Shown: in pieces, positions 5,716 to 6,129 of the stretch
Layout of the letters: every line of letters starts with the position of its first letter
Position numbering within the stretch: position 1 is the first letter of the stretch
DNA from: Candidatus Bathyarchaeota archaeon
GTDB lineage: Archaea; Thermoproteota; Bathyarchaeia; RBG-16-48-13; GCA-020345945
NCBI GenBank assembly: GCA_020345945.1
Contig: CP070773.1
Span: forward strand, 794,080 to 800,208
Length of the DNA stretch: 6,129 bases
Reading direction: 5' to 3'
Program-made: the position numbers and the translations under genes
The notes under the pieces: generated by a model
The model's input: the letters and a program-made list of their open reading frames with translations, nothing else
Told to the model about the DNA's origin: nothing
The model's database searches: none

Positions 5716-5732
5716 CTTTTATAGGTTTCTTT
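5716..5732 (-). promoter_or_regulatory. BRE and TATA box of the S17e promoter
   Basis: On the minus strand AAAGAAACC (BRE-like, purine-rich) is directly followed by TATAAAAG. This is the best archaeal core promoter on this strand. The predicted start is about 26 bases downstream, near 5693, giving a leader of about 48 bases that includes the GGAGGAG site. Confidence 0.65.
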
Positions 5733-5798
5733 CATTGCTATTCCAACTCGTTCTGGTCCTCACCATCGAGAAGGCGACTATTGTCTTCAACTTCTAGA

Positions 5799-5807
5799 TT
5801 TTTATAG
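5799..5807 (-). promoter_or_regulatory. Second TATA-like element in the S17e/thermosome divergent region
   Basis: On the minus strand ACTATAAAAATC contains a TATAAAAA-like box, about 85 bases upstream of the S17e TATA box. On the plus strand it reads TTTTTATAG, 60 bases or so before the better thermosome box. It may be an alternative S17e promoter or chance AT-rich sequence. Apart from the listed promoter elements, I find no gene in 5646-5891. Confidence 0.25.
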
Positions 5808-5826
5808 TTGCTTAGGCAGGTGTAAA

Positions 5827-5842
5827 CTGAAATCCTTATATG
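5827..5842 (+). promoter_or_regulatory. BRE and TATA box of the thermosome promoter
   Basis: CTGAAATC followed by CTTATATG gives an A-rich BRE and a good archaeal TATA box. Its centre is near 5839, so transcription should start near 5865 with a leader of about 27 bases. The leader carries GGTGGT about 7 bases before the ATG. Confidence 0.65.
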
Positions 5843-5879
5843 ATCGATATTTTTTCATCTACATCAACATTCGAAAAAT

Positions 5880-5886
5880 GGTGGTT
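5880..5886 (+). promoter_or_regulatory. Shine-Dalgarno-like site of the thermosome gene
   Basis: GGTGGTT lies about 5 bases before the thermosome ATG and resembles the GGTGATC part of the archaeal 16S complement. It supports the start at 5892. Confidence 0.45.
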
Positions 5887-5891
5887 CTTAA

Positions 5892-6129
5892 ATGTCAGTT
5901 GCAGTACCCGGTGAATTGGCTGGACAGCCTGTTCTAATCTTGAAGGAGGGATCTAGTCGTAGTCGAGGTAGAGATGCTCAAAGGAATAACATTATGGCGG
6001 CTATGATAATCGCTGAGGTAGTAAAGAGCACACTTGGTCCTAGAGGTATGGATAAGATGCTGGTTAGTAGTCTTGGTGATGTTACTATTACGAATGACGG
6101 GGCTACTATTCTTAAAGAGATAGATGTCC
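5892..6129 (+). CDS. Thermosome subunit (group II chaperonin), N-terminal part, runs off the window
   Basis: This is an ATP-dependent chaperonin subunit that assembles into the double-ring archaeal thermosome and folds cytoplasmic proteins. Only the first 79 codons are present. After a variable head the conserved core begins with [20 protein letters not shown] (11-30), then [20 protein letters not shown] (31-50), [20 protein letters not shown] (51-70) and ATILKEIDV (71-79). [10 protein letters not shown] and the [11 protein letters not shown] nucleotide-binding loop are diagnostic of group II chaperonins. Archaea often have two or three paralogues, so alpha or beta cannot be assigned from this fragment. 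The gene has a good BRE/TATA promoter and a Shine-Dalgarno-like GGTGGTT, and diverges from S17e. Confidence 0.97.
   Translation, partial: MSVAVPGELAGQPVLILKEGSSRSRGRDAQRNNIMAAMIIAEVVKSTLGPRGMDKMLVSSLGDVTITNDGATILKEIDV

Noticed and set aside
5677..5757. Short minus-strand frame of about 25 codons containing MKETYKRRGG
   Set aside because: It looks protein-like and ends just before S17e, but it begins after a stop, offers only a 17-codon ATG start, and overlaps the S17e BRE/TATA box.
5752..5860. Minus-strand frame of about 36 codons containing RLLDGEDQNELE
   Set aside because: No ATG, GTG or TTG start with a ribosome-binding site was found, and it overlaps the thermosome promoter.
1..6129. 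Search for CRISPR arrays, insertion sequences, tRNA genes and long repeats
   Set aside because: No spaced direct repeats, transposase-like frames, tRNA-like cloverleaf motifs or terminal repeats were seen.

Overview
The window looks archaeal, probably from the TACK group near Nitrososphaerota or Bathyarchaeota. The evidence is a group II chaperonin (thermosome) start, a short archaeal ribosomal protein S17e, a PhoU protein with an AbrB-like N-terminal domain, a winged-helix protein resembling the archaeal DUF4443 family, archaeal TATA-like boxes close upstream of genes, and TTG start codons. The finer placement is inference from protein flavour alone.

Layout. Positions 1-2358, minus strand: a BtuF-BtuC-BtuD type ABC importer operon, transcribed from the membrane-anchored binding protein (2358 to 1429) through the FecCD-type permease (1411 to 329) to the ATPase (325 to beyond base 1, cut by the window edge). 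Spacing is 17 and 3 bases, so the three genes are very likely co-transcribed and the last two translationally coupled. The likely substrate is cobalamin or another metal chelate. Positions 2359-2515 form a divergent intergenic region with a perfect 16-bp palindrome. Positions 2516-4204, plus strand: a winged-helix/DUF4443-like protein, then an AbrB-PhoU protein. Positions 4205-4296 separate convergent genes and hold an inverted repeat that could be a terminator.

Positions 4297-5645, minus strand: ribosomal protein S17e, a MoaD/ThiS-family ubiquitin-like protein whose C-terminal Gly-Gly is followed by Ser-Glu, and a purine-type phosphoribosyltransferase, each seemingly with its own promoter. 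Positions 5646-5891 are a 246-base divergent promoter region. From 5892 to the end, plus strand, is the first part of a thermosome subunit.

Most of this is housekeeping or ordinary accessory content, and I see no obvious new multi-gene system. The points most worth checking are the Gly-Gly-Ser-Glu tail of the ubiquitin-like protein, the 16-bp palindrome between the importer operon and the winged-helix gene, and a strong excess of the hexamer AGATCT (16 counted by eye against about 1.5 expected).
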